DNA of 64,000 bases, taken from NCBI RefSeq assembly GCF_963668515.1, contig NZ_OY764866.1:496001-560000 (forward strand), in the 5' to 3' direction. Shown one piece after another: positions 1 to 11,943 of this stretch. The stretch is from an uncultured Ilyobacter sp. Its GTDB lineage: Bacteria; Fusobacteriota; Fusobacteriia; Fusobacteriales; Fusobacteriaceae. Position 1 is the stretch's first letter, and every line of letters starts with the position of its first letter. Below the pieces are notes generated by a model. It searched no databases. It saw nothing but the letters and a program-made list of their open reading frames with translations, and was not told the origin of the DNA. The translations under genes were made by a program, and so were the position numbers.

Positions 1-1
1 T

Positions 2-409
2 GAAAATGAAAGTGAGAATGTCCTCTTGGGAAAGCTCCTTGACGAGAGTTCCTATAAAAGGGATAAGAAGCATGTTATGATAGACAACACCATAAACGTG
101 GATTTCATAAGGGACTGGAAAATAATACATGAAGTCAAAAAATCCAGGAGTATAGAGGATGCGGCGGTATGGCAGGTAAAATATTATCTGTATTTTCTGA
201 AACAGAGGGGTATAGAGGTGGAAAAAGGAGTTCTTGATTACCCAAAACTTAAGATAAGAAATGATGTTTTCCTTGAAGAGGGGGATGTTGAAAAAATAGA
301 AGATATTTTAAACCAGATAAAAGAGATAGTTGACAGAAAGAATCCGCCGGATATAATAAACAGCAAAATATGCAAGAGCTGTGCATACTATGAATACTGC
401 TATATTTAA
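2..409 (+). CDS. cas4: CRISPR-associated exonuclease Cas4, C-terminal part
   Basis: Cas4 is a RecB-like exonuclease that helps Cas1-Cas2 trim and orient new spacers. The frame is open to the left edge of the window, so the 5' end lies outside; an internal TTG at 26 is not a credible start. The visible part keeps the tail of the nuclease fold (VKKSRSIEDAAVWQVKYYL, around the QhxxY motif: Q and Y in WQVKYYL) and ends in a cysteine cluster, CKSC..YYEYC, which with an N-terminal Cys outside the window would bind the Fe-S cluster. It ends 12 bp before cas1. The order cas4-cas1-cas2 is typical of type I-B (and some I-A/I-C/I-D) loci; the interference genes would lie to the left. Confidence 0.9.
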   Translation, partial: ENESENVLLGKLLDESSYKRDKKHVMIDNTINVDFIRDWKIIHEVKKSRSIEDAAVWQVKYYLYFLKQRGIEVEKGVLDYPKLKIRNDVFLEEGDVEKIEDILNQIKEIVDRKNPPDIINSKICKSCAYYEYCYI

Positions 410-421
410 AAGGGGGATAAT

Positions 422-1417
422 ATGAGTGATATGAGCTATTATCTTTTAAAAAGCGGGGAACTAAAAAGAAAAGACAATAATATTACCATGCTTGCCGGCG
501 ATGGGGTAAAAAAAGACCTTAAAATTGAAGCTACAAGAGATATATACATTTTCAACGAAGTCACCATGAACACCAAAATCCTAAATTACCTGGGGCAAAA
601 CAGCATTCCGATGCATATATTCAACTATTACGGTTTTTACAGCGGAAGCTTTTATCCAAGAGAAAGCCTGATTTCAGGGGATCTTCTGGTGAAACAGGTG
701 GATCATTATAAAGACCCAGAAAAGAGAATTGAAATTGCCAAAGAAATACTAAAAGCCGCCTCATATAATATACACAGAAATTTGAGATATTATAAGGAGA
801 GGGGAAGAAAGATCGGAGATAAGATAGAAGAGGTTGATTATTTCAGGCAGAGGATGGACAGTTGTCTAGACGTTCAGGAACTCATGGGTATAGAGGGGAA
901 CGTCAGGAGGGCTTACTATTCTGCATGGAATGATATAGTTAATCAGGAAATTAATTTTGAAAAAAGGGTAAAGAGACCCCCTGACAACATGATAAATACC
1001 CTCATATCTTTTGTTAATACTTTGATTTATACTACGGTTTTAACCGAGCTTTATAAAACCCAGCTGAATCCAACTATAAGCTTTCTGCATGAGACAGGGA
1101 CAAGACGATTTTCACTGAGCCTTGATATTGCGGAAATTTTTAAACCACTTATAGGGGACAGACTTATATTTTCTCTTCTGAACAGGAATGAAATAAGTGA
1201 GAAAGATTTTGAAAAAGAATCAAATTTCTATTACCTAAAAGATAAGGGAAGACTCAAAATATTAAAGGAATATGATGAAAGGTTAAATGCTACGATAAAT
1301 CATAAGGGCCTAAAGAGGAAGGTTTCTTACAGGCATCTCATAAGACTTGAAGCTTATAAACTGATCAAGCACATAAACGGAGAAAAACCTTATAATGGGT
1401 TTAAAATATGGTGGTGA
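422..1417 (+). CDS. cas1: CRISPR-associated endonuclease Cas1
   Basis: The spacer-integration integrase, 331 aa, which is full length for type I-B Cas1. The ATG at 422 follows AGGGGGATAAT. The N-terminal beta domain opens with YYLLKSGELKRKDNNI and includes the family-typical INxYGFYSGSFYPRE stretch (about 67-81). The catalytic residues are readable in the helical domain: E158 in IEGNVRRAYY, H223 in FLHETGTRRFS and D235 in SLSLDIAEIFKP. The stop codon overlaps the GTGGTGATAATT leader of cas2, so the two are coupled. It should act with Cas2 (and Cas4) at the leader-repeat junction at about 1888. Nothing suggests inactivation. Confidence 0.97.
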   Translation: MSDMSYYLLKSGELKRKDNNITMLAGDGVKKDLKIEATRDIYIFNEVTMNTKILNYLGQNSIPMHIFNYYGFYSGSFYPRESLISGDLLVKQVDHYKDPEKRIEIAKEILKAASYNIHRNLRYYKERGRKIGDKIEEVDYFRQRMDSCLDVQELMGIEGNVRRAYYSAWNDIVNQEINFEKRVKRPPDNMINTLISFVNTLIYTTVLTELYKTQLNPTISFLHETGTRRFSLSLDIAEIFKPLIGDRLIFSLLNRNEISEKDFEKESNFYYLKDKGRLKILKEYDERLNATINHKGLKRKVSYRHLIRLEAYKLIKHINGEKPYNGFKIWW

Positions 1418-1422
1418 TAATT

Positions 1423-1701
1423 ATGTATATAATACTTGTTTATGATATTACGCTGGATAATGGTGGTCCGAAGGTTCTGAGAAATGTATTTAAGACTTGT
1501 AAAAGGTACCTTACACATATCCAAAACTCGGTTTTTGAAGGGGAGATAAATAGAGCGAAACTTGAAAAACTGAGGGGGGAACTTGGAGATTACATAAGAA
1601 AGGATAAGGATTCAGTAATTGTATTTAAGAGTCGTCATCAGAGATGGCTGAATAAAGACTTTTGGGGTATAGAGGATGATAGCACTTCTAACTTTTTTTA
1701 G
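1423..1701 (+). CDS. cas2: CRISPR-associated protein Cas2
   Basis: Cas2 is the small ferredoxin-fold partner that scaffolds the Cas1 integrase. I start it at ATG 1423 (MYIILVYDIT) rather than the upstream in-frame ATG at 1408, because GGTGGTGATAATT just upstream is a plausible ribosome site and MYIILVYDI is the normal Cas2 N terminus; this gives 92 aa. The first strand carries the conserved Asp (YDIT). The middle keeps the VFKTCKRYLTHIQNSVFEGE pattern of Cas2 (R..L..IQ.SVFEG). Cas1 ends at 1417, so the genes are tightly coupled. It is the last cas gene before the leader. Confidence 0.96.
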   Translation: MYIILVYDITLDNGGPKVLRNVFKTCKRYLTHIQNSVFEGEINRAKLEKLRGELGDYIRKDKDSVIVFKSRHQRWLNKDFWGIEDDSTSNFF

Positions 1702-1888
1702 TATGTCGACCGTACATAAAGAGGTTTTATTATTAAGTCGACATACTTACTTTAGAATAGAAAAATAAAGTTTTAAATGAAAAATTAATTATTATGGAGA
1801 TATTCTATTTACAAAAATTTTATGTTAAGATAAAGTCGACAGAAAAGGGACTTCTAACATAAAAATGCCAACTTCTCAAAAGAAAAGG
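1702..1888 (+). promoter_or_regulatory. CRISPR leader with inverted repeats
   Basis: 187 bp of very AT-rich DNA between cas2 and the first repeat, at the position expected of a leader. A perfect 11-bp inverted repeat, AGTATGTCGAC at 1700-1710 and GTCGACATACT at 1737-1747, encloses 26 bp. GTCGAC occurs a third time at 1835-1840. A second, weaker inverted pair (TATGTTA at about 1821, TAACATA at about 1856) encloses that third copy. The first pair could terminate cas transcription or bind a protein; the second lies within 70 bp of the integration point. Array polarity follows from the position beside cas2. Confidence 0.7.
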
Positions 1889-4800
1889 CTTTTAATAGAA
1901 CCATAGTGGAATGTAAATTTAGAATACTGACCATATGACATATCATTACATACCTTTTAATAGAACCATAGTGGAATGTAAATACATATGCGAAGATGAA
2001 TAGAAAGCGTAGAAGTAATCTTTTAATAGAACCATAGTGGAATGTAAATCAATATACATCTATATGCCTGCCCATAGATGTAAACTTTTAATAGAACCAT
2101 AGTGGAATGTAAATCATAAGAAGAAGGCAAGAACGGATTGTCATCACACTTTTAATAGAACCATAGTGGAATGTAAATTTGTTTAGTTGATATTATTTTT
2201 CTCCAACAAACTCACTTTTAATAGAACCATAGTGGAATGTAAATGGAGACAGATTCATTGAAATCATATTTATTTATAAGCTTTTAATAGAACCATAGTG
2301 GAATGTAAATGTTTATAATTCTGCTCATTTCTCCTGAAGAGAATCCTTTTAATAGAACCATAGTGGAATGTAAATTTTTCTATATAATTCCATGGCCCAC
2401 TCACGATTTTTCCTTTTAATAGAACCATAGTGGAATGTAAATCCAGCAAATAGGCGGGCTTGGACTTGTTTATTTCACTTTTAATAGAACCATAGTGGAA
2501 TGTAAATTGTCTATGACTTACGGAACTCAGGTATACTTGACGGCTTTTAATAGAACCATAGTGGAATGTAAATACACTTAACAAACACTCGGTAGAAATG
2601 TTAGTTTTCTTTTAATAGAACCATAGTGGAATGTAAATGCAGATGACTACGACTTCTTCATAAGTATCAATCAACTTTTAATAGAACCATAGTGGAATGT
2701 AAATTGAGAATTTTCTGATTCTCGTATACTTCGTCTATTCTTTTAATAGAACCATAGTGGAATGTAAATAAATTCAGAATAAAGCAAAATGAAATAGTAC
2801 ATACCTTTTAATAGAACCATAGTGGAATGTAAATAAATTTATGTAAATCTCGTCTATTTTTGATAGATATCTTTTAATAGAACCATAGTGGAATGTAAAT
2901 CGGTAACACCCCACCATTTTCCAGTTAGATGCTTGACTTTTAATAGAACCATAGTGGAATGTAAATCTGTATTAGCAGAAGTTTTAAAGCAAAATGTAGG
3001 GGGCTTTTAATAGAACCATAGTGGAATGTAAATGGCTCAATAAAAAGCTGGAACTCTGGGGAATGTCACTTTTAATAGAACCATAGTGGAATGTAAATGA
3101 CGAATAACCCCCTGGTCTACTATCACGTATAACTAACTTTTAATAGAACCATAGTGGAATGTAAATCAGATTCTACATCTTGAAGTAGTCCGTATAATCC
3201 TACTTTTAATAGAACCATAGTGGAATGTAAATTCATCTCGTATATGCCATCTTTTACCAGTACAGGCTCTTTTAATAGAACCATAGTGGAATGTAAATGC
3301 TCGTCATCTGAAAGATTATCCACATCTATTTTATCTTTTAATAGAACCATAGTGGAATGTAAATTACTTTATCCACGATTATCCATATCTGCTCACTTAT
3401 AGCTTTTAATAGAACCATAGTGGAATGTAAATGTATTCTAGTTGAATTCTCGTCACTTGATGAAATTACTTTTAATAGAACCATAGTGGAATGTAAATTA
3501 AGCACTGTCATAGGAGATATAAGACCAGCAAGGGCTTTTAATAGAACCATAGTGGAATGTAAATCAGAAGGGATCTACTGAATGAAGATTTTATATGCGA
3601 CCTTTTAATAGAACCATAGTGGAATGTAAATCTGTATTAGCAGAAGTTTTAAAGCAAAATGTAGGGGGACTTTTAATAGAACCATAGTGGAATGTAAATA
3701 TATTAACACTTGAAAAATTATGGAAAGACAATTTTACTTTTAATAGAACCATAGTGGAATGTAAATGGTCACAGGATAAAGGAGTGAATAAAAAGGCTGT
3801 AAACCTTTTAATAGAACCATAGTGGAATGTAAATAGAATATTTCTCAAGCTCTTTTTCTATTTTATCAGTCTTTTAATAGAACCATAGTGGAATGTAAAT
3901 GTGTGTCCAGATCCAAATCAGGAAACATTAACCCACCTTTTAATAGAACCATAGTGGAATGTAAATGTAGGAGAGATCAAAGGCGGCAGACTTCGGAGAG
4001 GTCTTTTAATAGAACCATAGTGGAATGTAAATCAGGTAAAAAAGTTTTATAAAAAAGGATATAACAACTTTTAATAGAACCATAGTGGAATGTAAATAGA
4101 GTTAAAAAAGCGTGATATAATAACCTTTGAAGCGCTTTTAATAGAACCATAGTGGAATGTAAATCTGCTTGCTTCTGCGTCGGTTCTTTGGAATCCTTTT
4201 GCTTTTAATAGAACCATAGTGGAATGTAAATGTAGTAACCAGACTGTTTACTCCCCTTGCTACCTTACTTTTAATAGAACCATAGTGGAATGTAAATAAG
4301 GGTGCTCCTGTAGGAGATCACGGCTTCACATCTGCTTTTAATAGAACCATAGTGGAATGTAAATGAGCATCAGAGAGCTTTGTATTTACTCTGATCTTAC
4401 CTTTTAATAGAACCATAGTGGAATGTAAATTATATTGGAAGATATGGAAGGGGATAAACAGTTTCCTTTTAATAGAACCATAGTGGAATGTAAATGAAGT
4501 AGATTTAAGGTAAATCTTTTCCCTGGGATGTCTTTTAATAGAACCATAGTGGAATGTAAATCTGTTCAAAAGTACATCTGATGCATCTGTAACACCGCTT
4601 TTAATAGAACCATAGTGGAATGTAAATAATGAAGGAATTAAATGAAAATCCCGAAACTGCCGTTCTTTTAATAGAACCATAGTGGAATGTAAATAGTTAT
4701 TTCTGAATTTGTCCTAAAATCATCTATCCAACTTTTAATAGAACCATAGTGGAATGTAAATCACAGGCCAGGGCGGCCTCGTTAAGCTCCCTGTGTTCTT

Positions 4801-5857
4801 TTAATAGAACCATAGTGGAATGTAAATCCGCACAAGATCCATATACATTTATTTTTTCATTAGAGCTTTTAATAGAACCATAGTGGAATGTAAATTCCAA
4901 TTACTCCTTTAGTTGATATGATAGGTGGCGTTGCTACTTTTAATAGAACCATAGTGGAATGTAAATGGATACTTTTATGAAGTTGGATTAATATCTGATG
5001 ACTTTTAATAGAACCATAGTGGAATGTAAATCCGCTTTGACCCATTATAATTGTACAACCTTTTTCTTTTAATAGAACCATAGTGGAATGTAAATATTAA
5101 CAAGTTATATTAATGTTTTAATAATGCAACTTTTAATAGAACCATAGTGGAATGTAAATAATGGAAATATTTATGTATATCTAAAATTTCTTTAGCTTTT
5201 AATAGAACCATAGTGGAATGTAAATAATACAAATGGAATTTCTTGCTTAAAATATCAGGAACTTTTAATAGAACCATAGTGGAATGTAAATAGCTTCAAA
5301 CCCAACTATCAAAGATCTCGAAAAAACTTTTAATAGAACCATAGTGGAATGTAAATTGAGCCATAGTTCTATATCTAATTGGATGTGGTGCTACTTTTAA
5401 TAGAACCATAGTGGAATGTAAATCAGATTGAAAAGACTAAAAGCGGGAATCGAAAACACTTTTAATAGAACCATAGTGGAATGTAAATAATACAAACCCA
5501 TATGATGAAGCAGTAATGGATTTACTTTTAATAGAACCATAGTGGAATGTAAATTTATTAAGGAAAAAGGACTTTTGCAGGATGATGTTTTTCTTTTAAT
5601 AGAACCATAGTGGAATGTAAATAAAGAATTAGTTAAGGTAGTTAATCAATTGTTAGTCTTTTAATAGAACCATAGTGGAATGTAAATAGAGTAAAAAGTT
5701 CTCATACAATTAAAGAAGTTGAAACTTTTAATAGAACCATAGTGGAATGTAAATAGTGTTTTAGGGTGTTAGAGGTTTAAAAAAGTTTGGCTTTTAATAG
5801 AACCATAGTGGAATGTAAATAGCAATACAATAGAAATTTCAGATGAAATGATAATAT

Positions 5858-6777
5858 CTTTTAATAGAACCATAGTGGAATGTAAATGATGGAACTATAT
5901 ACGACAGAAATAATAATATGTCCTTTTAATAGAACCATAGTGGAATGTAAATTTTGTTCAATGTGGCGTAAAGAGAACCGCAGTAATCTTTTAATAGAAC
6001 CATAGTGGAATGTAAATAGTGGTGCAAAATTAAATACTACTGATAATTCAGTTCTTTTAATAGAACCATAGTGGAATGTAAATAAGATCAACAAAGCCTT
6101 TCCAGTAACCTATGTACTCGCTTTTAATAGAACCATAGTGGAATGTAAATAAGGCAAAACCTAAAAGTCTAAGACAGAAAAAAAAACTTTTAATAGAACC
6201 ATAGTGGAATGTAAATCGAAGAGGTAAACAACGCTGCTGCCACCTTTACAAACTTTTAATAGAACCATAGTGGAATGTAAATTTTTATTTTTCAGATCGT
6301 GTAAATGTGTTTTATCACTTTTAATAGAACCATAGTGGAATGTAAATGATGGAACTATATACGACAGAAATAATAATATGTCCTTTTAATAGAACCATAG
6401 TGGAATGTAAATTTTGTTCAATGTGGCGTAAAGAGAACCGCAGTAATCTTTTAATAGAACCATAGTGGAATGTAAATAGTGGTGCAAAATTAAATACTAC
6501 TGATAATTCAGTTCTTTTAATAGAACCATAGTGGAATGTAAATAAGATCAACAAAGCCTTTCCAGTAACCTATGTACTCGCTTTTAATAGAACCATAGTG
6601 GAATGTAAATAAGGCAAAACCTAAAAGTCTAAGACAGAAAAAAAAACTTTTAATAGAACCATAGTGGAATGTAAATCGAAGAGGTAAACAACGCTGCTGC
6701 CACCTTTACAAACTTTTAATAGAACCATAGTGGAATGTAAATTTTTATTTTTCAGATCGTGTAAATGTGTTTTATCA
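5858..6777 (+). repeat. Tandem duplication of seven repeat-spacer units within the CRISPR array
   Basis: The 460-bp block 5858-6317 (seven repeats with spacers) is repeated immediately at 6318-6777. All seven spacers recur in the same order: the first begins GATGGAACTATATACG at 5888 and 6348, and the last ends GTGTTTTATCA. No difference was seen between the blocks, so the event is recent. Recombination between repeats, not new acquisition, is the simple explanation. Confidence 0.95.
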
Positions 6778-8901
6778 CTTTTAATAGAACCATAGTGGAA
6801 TGTAAATAAAAATGAATTTGTTATAAGCCAAGAAATTGATCCTGACTTTTAATAGAACCATAGTGGAATGTAAATGGCGACATTAGCAACACTATCACGC
6901 CTACTGAAAGCTTTTAATAGAACCATAGTGGAATGTAAATCATCCAGCAGAGCATACCTGTTTCTACAGTTATAGACTTTTAATAGAACCATAGTGGAAT
7001 GTAAATTACAGGGGACTTGCCTACACTAGACGAATTAAATGCTCTTTTAATAGAACCATAGTGGAATGTAAATGGGGCAGTGTTACTACAAGTGGGTCAT
7101 TGAGTGAGTCCTTTTAATAGAACCATAGTGGAATGTAAATTTGGAAGAGGCTACGTCCTTGAAAGCCGGTGATTATGCTTTTAATAGAACCATAGTGGAA
7201 TGTAAATCTAACTGCAAGACATATTCCGACATTCTCACTTTCACTTTTAATAGAACCATAGTGGAATGTAAATATATAACTCCAGTAACATTCTCTCCCC
7301 ATTTATCATACTTTTAATAGAACCATAGTGGAATGTAAATGCAGTTAAAGTTTCGCCGGTATAAAGATCATAGATCCTTTTAATAGAACCATAGTGGAAT
7401 GTAAATGCTATCATCTTAGGGAGCATAAGGTTTCTTTCTTTTCCTTTTAATAGAACCATAGTGGAATGTAAATTTTTTTAATTTAGATATAATTTTGGAC
7501 ACTGCTTGCTTTTAATAGAACCATAGTGGAATGTAAATACGAGAGCTTCAAGAGAGAGGTCCCTTTGGTATTTAACTTTTAATAGAACCATAGTGGAATG
7601 TAAATATTGAAAATTTAGATGTTGACTTAACTTCTGTTGAAACTTTTAATAGAACCATAGTGGAATGTAAATCCCTATTAGTTCAGGGGATAGGGTTTAT
7701 AATATGGCCTTTTAATAGAACCATAGTGGAATGTAAATCTCAGTTTCTATGTTATCCGAAGCTATCTTATAGGACTTTTAATAGAACCATAGTGGAATGT
7801 AAATAATGATTTAAAAAATGCTCTAAAATCTTATACTGATCTTTTAATAGAACCATAGTGGAATGTAAATAAGCTAAACTTCTAGCAAGAGGGTATGTTG
7901 ACTTGAACTTTTAATAGAACCATAGTGGAATGTAAATGCTGTTAAGTCTGCTAAAAGTCGTATTAGATACTATCTTTTAATAGAACCATAGTGGAATGTA
8001 AATTGTTGGATAAGATCTATCATAACTTCATCACAATAGACTTTTAATAGAACCATAGTGGAATGTAAATAAAAGAATGTAGAACGTGCAATAGCTACCA
8101 ACGGTACTTTTAATAGAACCATAGTGGAATGTAAATGTCAAAAGTACAAATTCATTCTCATCTGAAGAATCAACTTTTAATAGAACCATAGTGGAATGTA
8201 AATTTGGTAGATTTATTCGTTAAATCCATTTTTAAAATGTACTTTTAATAGAACCATAGTGGAATGTAAATGAGGTTATCCTCAAGCCTGGACAGGTTAC
8301 AGATATTCCTTTTAATAGAACCATAGTGGAATGTAAATTTCATCGTAAGAAAAGAACTTATTGAGAGATATGGAGCTTTTAATAGAACCATAGTGGAATG
8401 TAAATAGAGAACTACAACATACAACCAGTGCGAAAGACTTCTTTTAATAGAACCATAGTGGAATGTAAATTCTGCTGTTGAGTTTACAATAAGGATACTT
8501 CCCTTCTTTTAATAGAACCATAGTGGAATGTAAATGATACAAGCAAGATGCACTTTCTAAGAAACATATGTCTTTTAATAGAACCATAGTGGAATGTAAA
8601 TAAGGCTCTTATCCTGACTACACAGGTAAAAAAGGACTTTTAATAGAACCATAGTGGAATGTAAATGATGTGATGAAAGCGCTTTGTTTATATAATAGCG
8701 GGACTTTTAATAGAACCATAGTGGAATGTAAATTTCGGCATTTGTCATAAGGTGCCACCCTTCCCCTTTGCTTTTAATAGAACCATAGTGGAATGTAAAT
8801 TTGTATGAAAAAAATTAGATAGGGGGTTTTAAAAACTTTTAATAGAACCATAGTGGAATGTAAATGTTATACTGAAACTTCTCGTTCTTTAGCTTTTGCG
8901 A

Positions 8902-9035
8902 CTTTTAATAGAACCATAGTGGAATGTAAATGGATTTACAAGCAGCTAAGAGAGCAAACGACACTGTCCTTTTAATAGAACCATAGTGGAATGTAAATGG
9001 ATTTACAAGCAGCTAAGAGAGCAAACGACACTGTC
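8902..9035 (+). repeat. Single repeat-spacer unit duplicated in the CRISPR array
   Basis: The 37-nt spacer beginning GGATTTACAAGCAGC occurs at 8932-8968 and again in the next unit at 8999-9035, with identical repeats. This is a one-unit tandem duplication, most likely repeat slippage or recombination. Confidence 0.93.
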
Positions 9036-11652
9036 CTTTTAATAGAACCATAGTGGAATGTAAATAATGTAATGCAAATTGTGAATACTGTTATCAAAAG
9101 GCTTTTAATAGAACCATAGTGGAATGTAAATTAGGAAAGAGGGTGGCCCCTGTAAAACTTCACATGCCTTTTAATAGAACCATAGTGGAATGTAAATTCT
9201 GTTATGTGATAGCAATTACCACGGCTTCCCGTCTTTTAATAGAACCATAGTGGAATGTAAATTGATTTGTGACTTCATAAGAATCTCTGGATATTTTTCC
9301 TTTTAATAGAACCATAGTGGAATGTAAATACATGATGCGTATAGAATTTCATAGGATCAAACTTCTTTTAATAGAACCATAGTGGAATGTAAATTCAAAA
9401 ATTTGAAAGTTGGCTTGAATTGTGGGTTGACTTTTAATAGAACCATAGTGGAATGTAAATGCTTCTTGGAGTCATGATGGGACCGATTATGGAGTTTTCT
9501 TTTAATAGAACCATAGTGGAATGTAAATTATTTTCAAGATACGAAGATGTCGAAAATAACTCCAACTTTTAATAGAACCATAGTGGAATGTAAATCGGAT
9601 TGGCAAGACTTTGTGGACACTGAGTCTCTAGACTTTTAATAGAACCATAGTGGAATGTAAATAGGCTAAGAGAGATAAAAGAACGTGTAGACAAAATCAC
9701 TTTTAATAGAACCATAGTGGAATGTAAATAAGATTTTAGTGAATTCACTCTTAAGGAATACCTAGCTTTTAATAGAACCATAGTGGAATGTAAATGAAGT
9801 TATACAGACGGATGGCTTTATGTGGATTTTCTCACTTTTAATAGAACCATAGTGGAATGTAAATGTTTTTAAGGCTAATGCTTTAGTAGAATCAGAAGAA
9901 ACTTTTAATAGAACCATAGTGGAATGTAAATGGAAGTTATAAGTGCTCTACAAATACAATAGCTGGATCTTTTAATAGAACCATAGTGGAATGTAAATCA
10001 GATAAAGGTAACTATTTCAAGCTAGTTATAAGCGGCTTTTAATAGAACCATAGTGGAATGTAAATTCGATTTCTTCTGTTGCTACAAGCCTCATTTTTTT
10101 TATCTTTTAATAGAACCATAGTGGAATGTAAATGGATAAGAATCTGTTACGTTCCTTGAAGTGCTTGCCCCTTTTAATAGAACCATAGTGGAATGTAAAT
10201 ACAAGAACATCAGAATATTCAGTCACAAGCATATAACTTTTAATAGAACCATAGTGGAATGTAAATCAAGATTTGTCAAATGTTCCACAAGATTATACTC
10301 AAACTTTTAATAGAACCATAGTGGAATGTAAATTATTCTAGCTGCGATCACGCACAGGAGAGCTGAGGTCCTTTTAATAGAACCATAGTGGAATGTAAAT
10401 GTAGTTTTCATTCATTATCCTCCTAGTATATCTTTGACTTTTAATAGAACCATAGTGGAATGTAAATCCAGATGATCCAGAACCCAAAGGGGAAACAGAT
10501 GAAGCTTTTAATAGAACCATAGTGGAATGTAAATACGGGAAACAGATGATAGATCTCTGGTCAAGTATAGCTTTTAATAGAACCATAGTGGAATGTAAAT
10601 CGAGCTCTCCCTGGCTTTACAGAGATATGTGAACAACTTTTAATAGAACCATAGTGGAATGTAAATCTTATACTACCGATGGTAAAGAGATAGATTCTAT
10701 AGCTTTTAATAGAACCATAGTGGAATGTAAATGTTGGAACTAGAATATTGGATGCAATAGATATGACCTTTTAATAGAACCATAGTGGAATGTAAATTTC
10801 ATGTAGACGGTTTACAAAAATCAGAGATACCAACTTTTAATAGAACCATAGTGGAATGTAAATGTAGGAGTTGGAAGGGATTATTCAAACAACTAGAAGC
10901 TTTTAATAGAACCATAGTGGAATGTAAATGAATTAGAGGGTATTAAAGATATATTAGATTCAATCTTTTAATAGAACCATAGTGGAATGTAAATAGCTCC
11001 TGTAAAATGGAGAAGGTTCAACGACTATCGAACTTTTAATAGAACCATAGTGGAATGTAAATTGACTCTCTCGATCTGTTGGAAAGGTACTGTGAATACT
11101 TTTAATAGAACCATAGTGGAATGTAAATTACCATTATAAGAGCCATTAAAACCACTCTCAATATAACTTTTAATAGAACCATAGTGGAATGTAAATCTGG
11201 AAAATACGCTTCTGTTGATGCGAATCAAACATTCCTTTTAATAGAACCATAGTGGAATGTAAATGTTTTTTTATTAGTTACTATTTCATTAACTAATTTA
11301 TCTTTTAATAGAACCATAGTGGAATGTAAATAAAGGTGGAAAAAATATCCATAAAATTCTAGGTATAGCTTTTAATAGAACCATAGTGGAATGTAAATAG
11401 TGAAGCATACACTACTTTTTTTCCTAAATTTTATCCTTTTAATAGAACCATAGTGGAATGTAAATAGAAATAACAAAGAAATTAAAGAATAAAATAGGGC
11501 AACTTTTAATAGAACCATAGTGGAATGTAAATTAGGAAGAAAGTGGAAGAACAGTTTGATGTATTAAAGCTTTTGGTGTTATGATGGTTTAGTAGACAGT
11601 TTAGCACTCAAAAATATATAATAAAAAATAAATATATTTAGGAGTGGCTAAG

Positions 11653-11943
11653 ATGGAAGAAAAAAGAAAATATGCAAGATTTTCAGAGGAGAAACAGAAG
11701 CAAATTTCTGAGCTTTCTTTCCTTAAAATAAAAACAAAGGTAGAGCTATCAAAGGAATACGGTATTACCACTAATACTGTTGCTGCTTGGGAGAAGAAAT
11801 ACTTTGGAGGTCCTAAAGAGGACATGGAGTTAAGCTCTCAAGACAAAGAAATTATCAGACTGAAAAAGCTCCTTAAGGAAAAAGAAGAGGATATAGAAAT
11901 CTTAAAAAAGGCTACAGCCATATTCTCAAGGAAAAAAAGATAA
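11653..11943 (+). CDS. IS3-family transposase OrfA (DNA-binding part)
   Basis: 96 aa. I use ATG 11653, 8 nt after TTAGGAG; an in-frame GTG at 11644 overlaps that ribosome site. The protein has the usual OrfA build: a helix-turn-helix (about residues 13-50, with LSKEYGITTNTVAAWEKKY) that binds the IS ends, and a C-terminal leucine-zipper helix (DKEIIRLKKLLKEKEEDIEIL). It ends at TAA 11941-11943, just after the A7G run at 11932-11939 where ribosomes can slip -1 into orfB to make the OrfAB transposase. Confidence 0.93.
   Translation: MEEKRKYARFSEEKQKQISELSFLKIKTKVELSKEYGITTNTVAAWEKKYFGGPKEDMELSSQDKEIIRLKKLLKEKEEDIEILKKATAIFSRKKR

Larger units (their letters stand above)
1889..11532 (+). CRISPR. 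CRISPR array, about 146 repeats, type I-B-like
   Basis: Direct repeats of 30 nt that start CTTTTAATAGAACC, continue ATAGTGGAATG and end TAAAT, spaced at 64-68 bp, so spacers run about 34-38 nt. Counting start positions by hand I get 146 complete repeats (first at 1889, last at 11503), then one more 37-nt spacer (11533-11569) and a repeat stub CTTT(T). Repeats I compared are identical along the whole length, with no degenerate distal repeat, which fits an array that has lost its old end. The many short minus-strand ORFs with MVLLK or FTFHYGSIK units are translations of the repeat and not genes. The cas4-cas1-cas2 neighbours and the ATGTAAAT-like 3' end of the repeat suggest type I-B. Confidence 0.98.

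Noticed and set aside
2270..11228. Many 60-120 codon minus-strand ORFs with repeated MVLLK / FTFHYGSIK units
   Set aside because: They are translations of the CRISPR repeat and spacers, with no ribosome sites; the period is exactly the repeat-spacer unit.
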